DNA of 64,000 nt from Streptomyces caelestis (lineage in GTDB: Bacteria > Actinomycetota > Actinomycetes > Streptomycetales > Streptomycetaceae). The position numbers and the translations under genes are program-made. Under the pieces are notes generated by a model that made no database searches, was not told the DNA's origin, and saw only the letters and a list, made by a program, of their open reading frames with translations. The stretch spans positions 8,804,001 through 8,868,000 of the forward strand of contig NZ_JACHNE010000001.1 of NCBI RefSeq assembly GCF_014205255.1, read 5' to 3'. Position 1 is the stretch's first letter, and each line of letters opens with the position of its first letter. Shown here piece by piece: positions 8,702-18,360 of the stretch.

Positions 8702-10102
8702 ATGCGGCAGGGGGCGGCGGCAGCGGCGGGGGAGTGGCGGGACTGGCGGGTCGGTGACCGGGTCCTCGGTGTGTACGAGGTGACCGGTGCCCTCGGCCAG
8801 GGCGGCATGGGGCTCGTTCACCGGGTGAGGCACCTGGGGTGGGGCACCGATCTCGCCGTCAAGAGCCCGCGTCCGGAGCTCTTTCGGGACGAGGCGGACA
8901 AGGAACGGTTCGTCCGTGAGGCGGAGACGTGGGTGGGGCTGGAACTCCATCCGCACCTGTGCGGATGTCACTACGTGCGCACGATCGGCGGGGTGCCGCG
9001 GGTCTTCGCCGAGTACGTGAACGGCGGAAGCCTGCGCGAGTCGATCGACGAGGGCCGGCTCTACCGGGGAGCACGCGAGGAGGTGGTGGGCCGGATCCTG
9101 GACATCGCGATCCAGATGGCGCGCGGACTGGCGCACGCCCACCTCAGCGGGGTGGTGCACCAGGACGTCAAGCCGGGCAACGTGCTGCTCGACCGGCAGG
9201 GCACCGCGAAGATCACCGACTTCGGGCTCGCGCGGGCCCGGCACTTCGGTACCCGGCCGCCGTCCTTCGGCCGAGCGGCCGACGAGGCAACACTTCTGGT
9301 CACGCACGGCGGATTGACGCCCGCGTACGCCTCACCCGAGCAGGTGCGGGGCGCGCCCCTGAGCCGTCGCACCGATGTGTGGAGCTTCGCGGTCAGCGTG
9401 CTGGAGATGTTCACCGGGGCGGTGACGTGGGGAGTGGGGTCCGCCGCGGGGGCGGCGCTCGCCGCGTACCGGCTGAGCCCGCCGTCCGACGCTCCGGTGG
9501 CCTCGATGCCGGCCGCGCTCGCGGAGCTGATGGAACGCTGCCTGCGCGAGCGCGTCGAGGAGCGGCCCGGCGACCTGGCGGCGGTGGCCGGGGAGTTGGC
9601 CGAGGTGTACGCGCGGGAGGTCGCCCGGCCGTATCCACGCCGGGCGGAGAACGCCGCCGAGCACCGGGCCGACGGGCTGAACAACCGGGCGGTGTCCCTG
9701 CTCGACCTCGGCCGGACGCGGGAGGCGGAGGCCGCTCTCGCCGAGGCACACGCCGCCGACCCGCAGCACCCGCAGGCCACGTACAACCTCGGGTTGCTGA
9801 GGTGGCGGTCCGGCACGCTCGCGGACGACGCGCTGGTGGACCAGCTGGAGTCGGCCAGGGCGACTGCGGGAGGACCCTCGCCCGCCGACCACCTCCTCGC
9901 CCACGTGCACCTCCAACGCGGCGATCACGAGTCCGCCCTGCCCCTCCTGCGCGCCGCGGCCGCGACCGCGGAGGCGACCGCGGACGCGGACGCCGGTACC
10001 ACCCTGCGCGACGCGCTCGCGCACGCCGAGCGCGAACACACCGCCGGCGGGCGCCTGCTCGCCACCTTCACCGGGCACCGGGCCTTACTGATCTTTTCGT
10101 AA
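8702..10102 (+). pseudogene. 5' part of Ser/Thr kinase-TPR-WD40 gene, cut by IS630-type element
   Basis: From ATG 8702 the frame encodes a Hanks-type kinase domain (about 20-300): glycine loop LGQGGMG at about 31-37, AVK lysine at about 54, catalytic loop HQDVKPGN at about 153-160, and DFG at about 173-175. Helical TPR-like repeats follow (NRAVSLLDLGRTREAEAAL and similar, about 325-450). The last native codon is TTA at 10085-10087, inside the WD40 motif TFTGHRAL. Reading then enters the element and stops at 10102. The kinase and TPR parts could still be made as a truncated protein. Without the insertion the gene would continue in frame at 11247 and encode 1,256 residues. Confidence 0.9.
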
Positions 10103-11244
10103 GTTCGGTGGGTGTGGTGGCCGTGTGGGTGGGAGGCTGTCGGGGTGGCATATCAACCTTCCCCTTCGGTTGCCGGCTCCTCCCTTCCTCCTTTGTCTCG
10201 GCCTCAGTTGGCGGAGGCGCGTCGTGTTCGGGCAGTCGAGTTGTTCGAGGGCGGCGTCTCGAATGCGGAGATCGCGAGGGCGGTGGGGGTGTGTGCCGAG
10301 AGTGTGCGGCGTTGGCGGCGGGTGTGGGAGCAAGACGGTGCTTCGGGCCTGCGGCGACGGGCAGCCACCGGACGCCCACCCAAGCTGGACGACACCCAGG
10401 TCGAGATGGTCCGGGCCGCGTTGGAGCAAGGTGCCCAGGCTCATGGTTTCGAGGCCGACCTGTGGACCCTGGAACGAGTCGGCGCGGTCGTCACCCGGGC
10501 AACGGGGGTGGTGTTGTCGAGGGCGTCGGTGTGGCGGCTGCTGACCGGCCGGCTCGGATGGAGCCTGCAACGGCCCGAGCGGCGGGCGGTCGAGCGGGAC
10601 GAGTCGGAGATCGCCCGCTGGATCGCGCACGAGTGGCCGCGCATCAAAAAGGGGCCGTGAACACACGTGCCTGGATCGTCTTCCTCGACGAATCAGGCGT
10701 CTCCCTGCTCCCTCAGATCCGCCGCACCTACTCGCCCCGAGGGCGGACTCCGCTCCTGCGGCACCGTCTGAACTGGAAGCGCGCGTCGATGGCCGGAGCC
10801 TTGGGCTACCACTCCACCGACCCCGATCGCGGGGCCCGCCTGTGCTTCCACCTCAAGCCCGGCAGCTACGACACCGCCGGGCTCATCGAGGTCCTGGAGC
10901 AGGTGAAGGTGTTCTACCGCGGCGAGCGAGTGGTCCTGGTCTGGGACGGCCTGTCCGCCCACTGGAGCCGGGCGATGCGGGCCTGGGTCGCCGAACAGGA
11001 CTGGCTCACCCTGGAACGATTACCCGCCTACGCTCCCGAGCTGAACCCGGTGGAACTGCTGTGGTCCTCGCTCAAGAAGCGTGAACTCGCCAACCTCGCC
11101 GGCGACCACCTCGCCGATGTCGCCGACGCCACCGAGCAAGGCATCCACCGCATCAACACCAACCCCGGACTGCCATGGTCATTCCTCGCCCATACCGGCC
11201 TGACCATCCGTCCACCACACCCACCGAACTTACGAAAAGATCAG
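10088..11244 (+). mobile_element. IS630-family insertion sequence, copy 1 (1,157 bp)
   Basis: The ends are near-perfect inverted repeats of more than 30 bp starting CTGATCTTTTCGTAAGTTCG, and the element is flanked by the dinucleotide TA on both sides (10086-10087 and 11245-11246), the classic IS630/Tc1 target duplication. It encodes OrfA and OrfB of a two-part DDE transposase. It is identical, as far as I can compare, to copy 2 at 36350-37506 and lies in the same orientation. Identity and clean ends imply recent movement. Confidence 0.95.
10145..10660 (+). CDS. IS630 transposase OrfA (DNA-binding part), copy 1
   Basis: A 171-residue helix-turn-helix protein: RRVRAVELFEGGVSNAEIAR begins the first motif and ESVRRWRRVWEQDGASGL continues it, followed by a second winged-helix region. 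I chose GTG 10145, with GGAGG about 9 bases upstream, rather than GTG 10112. The frame ends with an A5G4 run at 10646-10654 and a stop at 10658-10660 that overlaps the OrfB start as GTGA. OrfA therefore supplies terminal-repeat recognition, and OrfB follows either by coupling or by -1 frameshifting. Confidence 0.85.
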   Translation: MAYQPSPSVAGSSLPPLSRPQLAEARRVRAVELFEGGVSNAEIARAVGVCAESVRRWRRVWEQDGASGLRRRAATGRPPKLDDTQVEMVRAALEQGAQAHGFEADLWTLERVGAVVTRATGVVLSRASVWRLLTGRLGWSLQRPERRAVERDESEIARWIAHEWPRIKKGP

Positions 11245-11247
11245 TAG
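10657..11247 (+). CDS. IS630 transposase OrfB (DDE catalytic part), copy 1
   Basis: A 196-residue DDE domain. The triad residues are visible in IVFLDESGVSLLP (first Asp), VLVWDGLSAHW (second Asp) and YAPELNPVELLWSSLKKREL (Glu). GTG 10657 overlaps the OrfA stop; alternatively a -1 slip on the A-run fuses OrfA and OrfB. The last element base is 11244 and the stop codon TAG is made from the target TA plus the next host base, so termination depends on the insertion site. Confidence 0.88.
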   Translation: MNTRAWIVFLDESGVSLLPQIRRTYSPRGRTPLLRHRLNWKRASMAGALGYHSTDPDRGARLCFHLKPGSYDTAGLIEVLEQVKVFYRGERVVLVWDGLSAHWSRAMRAWVAEQDWLTLERLPAYAPELNPVELLWSSLKKRELANLAGDHLADVADATEQGIHRINTNPGLPWSFLAHTGLTIRPPHPPNLRKDQ

Positions 11248-13631
11248 TGCACGCGGTGAGTCTCAGCGCGGACGCGAGCCGCGCGCTGTCCGGCGACGAC
11301 GCCGGCGACGTACGGCTGTGGGACACGGCCACCGGCCGCCCGCGCGCTCTCGAGGGACATCGGGCCGCCGTGCACGCGGTGTGTCTGAGCCCGGACGGCC
11401 GTCTCGCCCTGACGGGTGGGCATGACGGCGACGTACGGCTGTGGGACACCGGAACCGTCCGCTGCCTGCGCAGGCTCTCCGGGCACACCGGCTCGGTCCG
11501 CGCCGTCTGCCTCACCCCGGACGGGAGCACCGCCCTGACCGGCGGCTGGGACGGCACCCTGCGCTGGTGGGACGTGGCCACCGGCCACTGCCTGCGGGTC
11601 GTCGACTCCCCGGAAGGCCCGGGCGGGGTGGGCCGCGCGGTCGACGCCGCCTGCCTGAGCACCGACGGGCGGTTCGCCCTGTTCGTGGGCGGTCAGACCG
11701 TCCTCTGGGACCTGGTGGACGACCGCCGTGTGCTGACCCTGGACCGCGGCACGATCTGGCCGGCCGCACTGAGCCACGACCGGCGGCACGCGCTGACCGG
11801 CGGCGACGACCGGGCCCTGGTGTGGTGGGACCTGACGACCGGTCGGTCCCTGCGCATCTTGCGGGCGGACGCCCGGCCCCCCTGGACGGCCGAGCTGAGC
11901 GCCGACGGGCGGTTCGCGGTGTCAGGGGCCATCGGCGGCACGCTGCGCTGGTGGGAGCCCGCCACCGGGCGTTGTCTGCGCACCTACGACGCGCACTTCG
12001 CCCAGGTGACCTCGGTGAGCCTGAGCGCGGACGGACGGCGGGTGCTGACCGGGGGCGACCACAGGGTACGGCTGTGGCAGCTGCCCGCCCCTGACGCGTA
12101 CACCGCACCCTTCCAGATCTGCCGCCCCCGCTCCCACACCGAACTCAGCCGGCACGACGACCGGGTCGCCGCGCTGCTGGACGACGCCGAGTCGGCCGCG
12201 GGGCGGCAGCGGTACGCGGACGCGCTGACCCTGGTGGCCGAGGCACGAGCCCTGCCGGGGCACGAGCGGGACACCCGTGCCCTGGCGGCCTGGCACCGGC
12301 TCTCGCTGGCCACCGTACGGACGGGGGTGCGGGGCGCCTGGCCCGCCGGGACCGTCGAGCTGCCCACCTCCGGTACGCAGGCCCACGCCACCGCTGACGG
12401 CCGGCGCGCCCTGTGCGCGGACCTCGGCACCTTGCGGCTGTGGGACTTCGAGGACGGCGGCCGGTGCGTGCGCACCTTCGACGGGCATGACGGAGCGGTC
12501 GAGGCCGTCTCCCTCCGCGCCGACGAACGCTTCGCCCTGTCGGGCGGGCAGGACGGGACGGTCCGCCTGTGGGACGTCCGCACCGGTCGCTGCCTGAGCG
12601 TCCTCGAAGGGCACGGGGGGAAGGTCCGCTCGGTGAGCTTCAGCGGTGACGGGCGCTTCGCCTTCTCCGGCGGGGAGGACGGATCCGTGCACTGGTGGGA
12701 GCTGGCGACCGGGCGGATGCTGCGGGCCTACGAGTACGGAGGGCAGGGGGTGTACTCGGTGTGCCCCAGCGCCGGCGGGCGGTTCGTTCTCTCCTCCGGC
12801 AAGGGCGGCAGGGCGCGGATGTGGGAGCTGGACTCCGGCCACCCCGCGCGGACCTTCGAGGACCTGGCCCGCAAGGCCGACATTGAGCCGGCGCCCCCGG
12901 GAATCCTGTACTCGGCCCAGCTCACCACGGACGGACAGCACGCGGTGACCGCCAACGGCGACGGGCGGGTGGCGCTGTGGGACGTGGCGGGCGGGCGGCG
13001 TCTGCACGTCTTCGACGAGCACGTCGGGAGCGACGGGCACGCGGAGCCGATGACGTCGGTGTCCCTGAGCATGGACGGCCGCTTCGCGCTGGCCGCCAAC
13101 TGGGACACGACGGTGCGACTGCTGGATCTGCGGACCGGACGCTGCCTGCGCACCCTGGGCGGGCACCGGCGCTGGGTGCTGTCGGTCCATCTGAGTGCCG
13201 ACGGGCGTTACGCGGTCTCCACCGGGACGGACGGGACCCTGCGCCGGTGGGAGCTCGACTGGGAGCTGGAGGCCAGGGAGCCGGCGGACTGGGACGAGGG
13301 CGCCCGCCCGCACCTGGAGGCGTTCCTCGCCGCGCACACGCCGTTCGGGCGGCCTGTGCCGACCGGCCTCCAGGTGGTGTCGTACGACTCCCGGCTGGCC
13401 CGGCACGGAAAGCCGGTGTGGTCCGAGGCCGACGCGGAGGCGCTGCTGCGTCACCTCGCACGTGCTGGATACGGGTGGCTGCGGGCGGACGGCGTCCGGG
13501 CCGAGCTGGAGCGGATGGCCGCGGCGTGGCAGGGTCCGCGTCCGCTGCCCGCACCGCGGCGGGGGCCGACGCGGGTGCTCAGTTCAGCAAGGTCTCGATA
13601 TCGGGCTTGGCGAGGACACCTGCGCAGCTGA
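11247..13631 (+). pseudogene. 3' part of kinase-TPR-WD40 gene: WD40 repeats
   Basis: The remaining 795 codons encode two sets of WD40 blades with typical GH...LSADGR.ALTGG.DG.VRLWD units, separated near residues 285-360 by a helical linker (SRHDDRVAALLDDAESAAGR). They should form one or two beta-propellers for protein binding. The region joins the kinase frame exactly when the element and one TA are removed. It has no native start. An ATG at 11175 inside the element end is in frame, so an element-initiated WD40 protein of 818 residues is possible. The last 53 bp overlap the convergent Cys-rich gene. Confidence 0.88.
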
Positions 13632-13821
13632 CGCAGACCGGCCTGCGCAGCACACGCCGGGTCACGCACCGGTCGCAGAAGTAGGCGCGGCAGCCCGCAC
13701 AGTGCCAGAAGACCACGGCCCAGTGCTCCGGGTCGCTCCTGGCGACCGGGTTGCCCCCCGGAACGCGCGACACGGACAGCAGGCGATCACAACCCCTCCG
13801 GGAACACATCATGACGGCCAT
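13579..13821 (-). CDS. Small Cys-rich (zinc-binding-like) protein
   Basis: An 80-residue protein with a CxxC...CxxC arrangement: CSRRGC near the N-terminus, then CAGCRAYFCDRCVTRRV and CVSCAG. The spacing suggests two zinc sites in a RING- or treble-clef-like fold. It is convergent with, and overlaps, the WD40 gene, and is followed by the P-loop ATPase on the same strand. An adaptor role in that cluster is inference. The ATG at 13821 is the first in-frame start; the ribosome site is weak. Confidence 0.6.
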   Translation of the reverse strand: MAVMMCSRRGCDRLLSVSRVPGGNPVARSDPEHWAVVFWHCAGCRAYFCDRCVTRRVLRRPVCVSCAGVLAKPDIETLLN

Positions 13822-13884
13822 GGGAACGGACCGTAGCAGCGCGGGGAGACGAGTGACAGGGTCCGAGCAACAAGCAGGCCGGCA

Positions 13885-15807
13885 TCAGGAGTTGGAGGAG
13901 CCACCGCCTCCCGTGTGACTGCCGCCTGCCGTACGGGTCAACCGCCGGGCCTCGTCCTCGATCCTGCGGACCACGCTGCCGCCGCTGCCGTCATCCACCC
14001 CGCTGGCCAGCAACTGCGCGGCGACCGTGGTGAAGTACTGTGCGGCAGCCAGCACATGGCCGTAGGCGTCGACGGCCTCGCCGTCCCGCAGCCGCAACAG
14101 TGCCTGGGAAGCGTCGCTCATGACCCGGACGACCTGCTGCGAGAGCTGCGCGCGGGTCTCGGCGGGCAGCCCCACCGCCCGCCCCACCTGTCGTTGGATG
14201 CTGCCGCAGGACCGCTCCAGCTCTTCCAGCAGCGCGAAGTCACGGCGCACGGGAGGACCGACCCCCGCCGACGGGTTGGTGCTGCTCTGGAGCAGCCGAT
14301 GGGTGAGCGCCCGCGGCTCGTACCGGTGCAGGTCGATGGCGTGGGTGGCACCCAGCGCGGGCCGGAAGCACGGATGGATGTGGAACTCCGTCTCGTGCGG
14401 CTGCACGGGCACGTGGGCCCCGCCCGTGTAGACCACGTCGTTGCCGCGCCGCACCCCCAGGAAGCCCACCCCGTACAGCGTGTCGACCACGCCGGGCGCG
14501 GTGAGCCCCTCGGCGTACGCGGGATACTGGCGGTGGAGCGTCTCGGCGACGGTGTCGAAGCGGGCCTCCAGCGCACTGCGCATCACGACGTAGCCGGTGT
14601 TCTGGAACATCACGAACAGCTGTGCCAGGAAGGGTTGGGTGACCAGGTACTCCTTCGCCAGGTCCTGCAGCTTCCACTCCGAGAACTGCCGGGTGGCGAG
14701 CAGGACATCGCTCTCGTGGATGCTCTCGTGCCCCCGCTCGACGGCGGTGTCCCGGCACACGTTGAGGTATTGGATCGCGTCGCGCGGGCGGGGCAGGGCG
14801 CGGCCGAAGAGGAAGTCAGCGGTGTCCTCGCCGCCCACGGCCGGCGGGAAGACCTCCCGCCACAGCCGGTCGCCGGTCAGCTCGGCGCCGGCCGACGCGC
14901 GGGCCCGGGCGAGAGCGAGGCCCCGCAGGCCGGTGGCGGTCCACTGGATGCGCAGCTCCTCGCTGTGGAACTTGTCGCCCTCGCTGAAGTTGAGGGTGTC
15001 GTAGATGTCGGAGCGCAGGAAGAGCAGACAGCGCAGCGCCTTGCCGTACGCGCCCGAGACATGCTTCGCCGCCAGCAGCAGCCCGATGACCATGGCGTTG
15101 CTGTCCGGGTCGCTCGACCAGATCTGCTCCAGCTGGTCCACGAGCAGCAGGAGCGGGGCGTGCGAGCCCGCGCAGTCCAGATCGGCGAACGCCTCCGCCA
15201 CGCCCCGCTCGACGACCTCCAGCTGACGTGCGGCGCGGGCGCCTTCGGACGCCGGCGGGGCACCGCCCACATCCACCGCCGCCTTGACACCGAAGGCTTC
15301 GAGGGACAGCGACGTCTGCAGCCCGGTCACGCCGTGGAGCAGCCGGTCGTAGAGGCCGGACTCGTCCGCGGACTCGCCGTTCGCGCGGAGGAATCGCCGC
15401 AGTGCCTTGACCGGGCGGGGCAGTCGCCGCAGCCCGTGCACCTGCTTGGTGTGGGCGACGATGTGCCGTGCGGCCTGGACGGCGAAGACGTAACGCCAGA
15501 TCAGCGACTTGGCAGTGTCACCGGTGAGCCCCTGCAGCTCGAATCGGCGGATCTCGTCGCCCGCCGCGTCGTCGGGAGTGATCAGGGCGGTGCCGCCGGG
15601 GTGGACGCCGGCGGCGGTCAGATGCATGCAGATGGCGCTCTTGCCGGAGCCCTTGCGGCCGATGATGAGCATCTTGCGGCCGGACACGGCCGCATCGTAG
15701 GCGGCGGTCCGCAGGAACCCCTCGCGCAGCAGGCCGTCGGACATGTCCCGCTCGGCGTCCTCCCGCCCGAAGTACAGGCGCTCGACCACACCCGACGGCC
15801 CCGTCAT
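13885..15807 (-). CDS. P-loop ATPase, Sll1717-like
   Basis: A 640-residue NTPase with Walker A GRKGSGKS at about 50-57 and Walker B LLLLVDQLE at about 219-227. A sensor-like CLLFLRSDIYDTL follows at about 261-273. The C-terminal half contains a winged-helix-like region (FLAQLFVMFQNTGYVVMRSA) and a long helical tail, ending Gly/Ser-rich. The overall plan fits what is called the Sll1717 family of P-loop ATPases, related to signalling or STAND-type NTPases. The start at ATG 15807 has a GGGAG-type site. Its position next to a kinase-WD40 gene suggests a signal-response role; this is inference. Confidence 0.75.
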   Translation of the reverse strand: MTGPSGVVERLYFGREDAERDMSDGLLREGFLRTAAYDAAVSGRKMLIIGRKGSGKSAICMHLTAAGVHPGGTALITPDDAAGDEIRRFELQGLTGDTAKSLIWRYVFAVQAARHIVAHTKQVHGLRRLPRPVKALRRFLRANGESADESGLYDRLLHGVTGLQTSLSLEAFGVKAAVDVGGAPPASEGARAARQLEVVERGVAEAFADLDCAGSHAPLLLLVDQLEQIWSSDPDSNAMVIGLLLAAKHVSGAYGKALRCLLFLRSDIYDTLNFSEGDKFHSEELRIQWTATGLRGLALARARASAGAELTGDRLWREVFPPAVGGEDTADFLFGRALPRPRDAIQYLNVCRDTAVERGHESIHESDVLLATRQFSEWKLQDLAKEYLVTQPFLAQLFVMFQNTGYVVMRSALEARFDTVAETLHRQYPAYAEGLTAPGVVDTLYGVGFLGVRRGNDVVYTGGAHVPVQPHETEFHIHPCFRPALGATHAIDLHRYEPRALTHRLLQSSTNPSAGVGPPVRRDFALLEELERSCGSIQRQVGRAVGLPAETRAQLSQQVVRVMSDASQALLRLRDGEAVDAYGHVLAAAQYFTTVAAQLLASGVDDGSGGSVVRRIEDEARRLTRTAGGSHTGGGGSSNS

Positions 15808-16093
15808 GAATCCCCCAACTCCCGTGCTCCGCTTGGTTCTCGCTGCGCATGATGCCAGCTTGCGGCCGCCGGTTCCCGCCGGTTCGCGCCTGGCGCCGCG
15901 CACAGCGAGATTCGGCCCCACTCGGCCCCCGACAACATGGACGCCGCCACCAACCCCGGCGTGCCGCTGGCTCTTCTCCGGTCGCCGGGCAGACCAGCCG
16001 TTCCTTGCGGGCTGAGTTCCTCGGGGTGGGGGCTGGCCCCACTCCGGATCATCCGCTGTGTTCTGGGGCACATAAGGCCGCTTGGGCCCGGCC

Positions 16094-17047
16094 TCAACCT
16101 GCGCCGGTGGGTTGCGGCTCGCGTTGCGCGCGCCGGTAGCGGCCGGGAGCGACACCGTAGGCGCGCTTGAAGGCGTTGGCGAAGGCGAACTCCGAGGTGT
16201 AGCCGATCTGTTGGGCCACCGTGGCCAACGGGTCGTCACCGTCGCGCAGCATCCGCGCCGCGGTGCTCAGCCGCCACCACGTCATGTACGCCATCGGCGC
16301 CTGCCCCACCGTCCGGGTGAACCGCCTCGCGAATGCCGTCCTCGACATGCCGACGTGATGGGCAAGTTTTTGCACCGTCCACGGGTACCCGGTGCGGCGG
16401 TGGATGTGGTTGAGAGCCGCGGCCACTGCCGGATCGGTCAGAGCGGCGCACCAGCCGGCGGTCGGGTTGCGGGAAGTTTCCTCACGCAGCCACGCGCGAA
16501 GGACGTACACCAACAGCAGATCCAGGAGGGCGGGTAGGGCGGCGTCCGTTCCTGGGCCGGCGTCCGCCAGGTCCGCGCCGAGGAGATCGACAGTGGCCCG
16601 CAGCGCGGGATTCATGCCCGGTCGCGCGGGTATGTGGATCACCTGAGGAAGGGCGTGCAGGAAGGGGTGCACCTGCCCCCGGTCGAGCCGGTAGGCACCG
16701 CACAGCAGGACGGTGCCGCTCATAGCCTGGTCGGTCCTGGAGCTGTGCGCTCCCGACAGGTCCGCGCGTTCCGGGACCGGGTCGGGCGGCAGGAGGGCCG
16801 GCATCACGCCCGGATCGCTGCCCATGCCGTGCATGGCTCCGTGGGGGAGGAAGACGACGTCGCCTGCGCTCAGCCGGATCGCGTCGCCGTCCGAGGGCAG
16901 CAACCAGCAACCGCCGCGCAGCACGATGTGGAAGCCGGCCCCCGGGTAGGGGCCGAAGCGGTTGCCCCACTCCCCGTCGCGGTAGGAGTGGGTGAACTTG
17001 GGACGGCCGCCCCTCATCGTGGCGATCACATCGCTGACGACGTCCAT
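16094..17047 (-). CDS. AraC family transcriptional regulator
   Basis: A 317-residue regulator with an N-terminal cupin-like sensor (about 1-175; RLSAGDVVFLPHGAMHGM is the cupin segment) and a C-terminal double helix-turn-helix (about 205-305). Recognition features include VQKLAHHVGMSRTAFARRF and the family hallmark IGYTSEFAFANAFKRAYG. It starts at ATG 17047, divergent from a DUF1330 gene at 17184, its most likely target. A role in aldehyde or quinone stress response would fit the cupin-AraC subgroup, but this is inference. Confidence 0.9.
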   Translation of the reverse strand: MDVVSDVIATMRGGRPKFTHSYRDGEWGNRFGPYPGAGFHIVLRGGCWLLPSDGDAIRLSAGDVVFLPHGAMHGMGSDPGVMPALLPPDPVPERADLSGAHSSRTDQAMSGTVLLCGAYRLDRGQVHPFLHALPQVIHIPARPGMNPALRATVDLLGADLADAGPGTDAALPALLDLLLVYVLRAWLREETSRNPTAGWCAALTDPAVAAALNHIHRRTGYPWTVQKLAHHVGMSRTAFARRFTRTVGQAPMAYMTWWRLSTAARMLRDGDDPLATVAQQIGYTSEFAFANAFKRAYGVAPGRYRRAQREPQPTGAG

Positions 17048-17183
17048 GAGCCGACTCTACCTGTCCGCCTCGCCGGCGGGACGATGGCGTATGTTCTGGC
17101 CCATCTCACGCATGGAAAGGACCAGTTGTTCCTCCGTACGGTCGAGTTCACCGGATCCCGATCCCGACGGAGGAAACCCAATC

Positions 17184-17480
17184 ATGCCCGCATACGTCGT
17201 CATCGACCTCAACGTCACCGACCCGGCCGGATTCCAGCAGTACATCGACGGTGTGACTCCGCTCATTGAGCGGGCCGGCGCCCGCAATCTGCTGATCGAT
17301 GAGGACGCCGTGGTCCTCGAAGGCGACTGGACGCCCTCGACCCTGGTCATCCACGAGTTCCCTTCCAAGGCCGACCTGCAGGAGTTCTGGGACGCGCCGG
17401 AGTACCAGCCCCTGAAGGAAATGCGGCGCAAGTACTCAGCGGTCAAGGTCGTCGGGGGCCAGAGCCCCGACGCATCCTGA
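17184..17480 (+). CDS. DUF1330 domain protein
   Basis: A 98-residue dimeric alpha/beta-barrel type protein. It begins MPAYVVIDLNVTDPAGFQQY and has the family's later LVIHEFPSKADLQEFWDAPEY segment. A strong AGGA ribosome site sits 10 bases upstream. The gene is divergent from the AraC regulator and probably under its control. DUF1330 proteins have a ferredoxin-like fold and are often found beside oxidoreductases; no reaction is established to my knowledge. Confidence 0.88.
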   Translation: MPAYVVIDLNVTDPAGFQQYIDGVTPLIERAGARNLLIDEDAVVLEGDWTPSTLVIHEFPSKADLQEFWDAPEYQPLKEMRRKYSAVKVVGGQSPDAS

Positions 17481-17952
17481 CGTCGCGGCCCGCCGGCTGG
17501 CTACGTGTGGTTGTGACTCACGCGGCTGTCCCCAACTGCCTCGTCCGAGTTGTCTAGCGGCTCGCCCGGAAGGGGCCCAGTGCTGCGGCAGCCGCGACAT
17601 CTTGGAGGCCAGTGTCCACCTCTCGCGTTCGCGGGACAGCTCGCCCGGAAGGAAGAAGCCGAGGGCTTCGGCGAGTGGCTTGCGTCCTGTGTTCACCAAT
17701 GCCCGCACAGCTGCCGGACTTGTTCGTCGGTAGCTGACACTGCCGCTCGGGACGCACGAGCGTGACGTCCCGCGTCTGTCTGGTGCCCCATCCAGTGGCG
17801 AACGACCAGCCTGTCCACGGGTGTCCGGGCCTGGCCCGAGAAGCAGGCCGGCGACCGGGATGATGTGAAGGCGGAAGCTGCTGAACGACCGCCGCTTCGA
17901 CAAGTAGCGGAGAGCGTTCGGCGCGTGGACCGACGAGCGGGCAGGAGCGAGG
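17481..17952. other. Gap before DUF4288 gene, no supported gene
   Basis: No gene is supported. One minus-strand frame around 17540-17700 (including ALGFFLPGELSRERERW) looks mildly protein-like but has no family match that I know and no start. The region may contain a decayed gene. Confidence 0.4.
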
Positions 17953-18348
17953 GTGACCGACCGAACCGGCGCCGACCAGCCGGCCTCGCAGCCCTACATC
18001 GCCCTGGTGGTGATGGAGGCGACCACCTCTTCCCCGGCCGCGGCCGGGGAAGAGGAGCAGCCCCTGTACCAGGAGAACATCGTCCTGGTGCACGCGACCG
18101 ACGAGCGGTCCGCCAGAGAGCGGGTCGAACGACGGGCGCGCCAGGCGGAAACGAGCTACGTGAACGACCGGCAGGAGACGGTCACCTGGCAGCTCCGGGC
18201 GATCGTCGACGTGAAGGAGGCCGAGGACACCGATCTCGGTCGTGACGCCGACCTGTACACGCGTCACTTTCGTGACTGGGCGGCGTACGAACGGGTGGAG
18301 CCACTGCTCGCTCGCGACAGCGACGGCGCCTCACGCGTGTCTCTTTGA
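17953..18348 (+). CDS. DUF4288 domain protein
   Basis: A 131-residue protein. The core matches DUF4288: YIALVVMEATT, then QENIVLVHATDERSARERV, then SYVNDRQETVTWQLRAIVDV. Such proteins are small alpha/beta proteins often listed among immunity-like families. The GTG at 17953 follows a GAG-rich site. The gene stops 12 bp before a decayed IS5-type transposase and may once have been part of a larger unit. Confidence 0.72.
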   Translation: MTDRTGADQPASQPYIALVVMEATTSSPAAAGEEEQPLYQENIVLVHATDERSARERVERRARQAETSYVNDRQETVTWQLRAIVDVKEAEDTDLGRDADLYTRHFRDWAAYERVEPLLARDSDGASRVSL

Positions 18349-18360
18349 CGGGTTGGTCAG

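Noticed and set aside
8929..11247. A 772-codon frame running through kinase and IS630
   Set aside because: Only its last part (OrfB) is real; the first part is the shifted frame of the kinase with Arg/Gly-rich nonsense.
13915..15852. A 645-codon plus-strand frame opposite the P-loop ATPase
   Set aside because: It is the complement of a gene with clear Walker motifs and shows the Val/Glu/Arg/Gly-rich composition of antisense frames.
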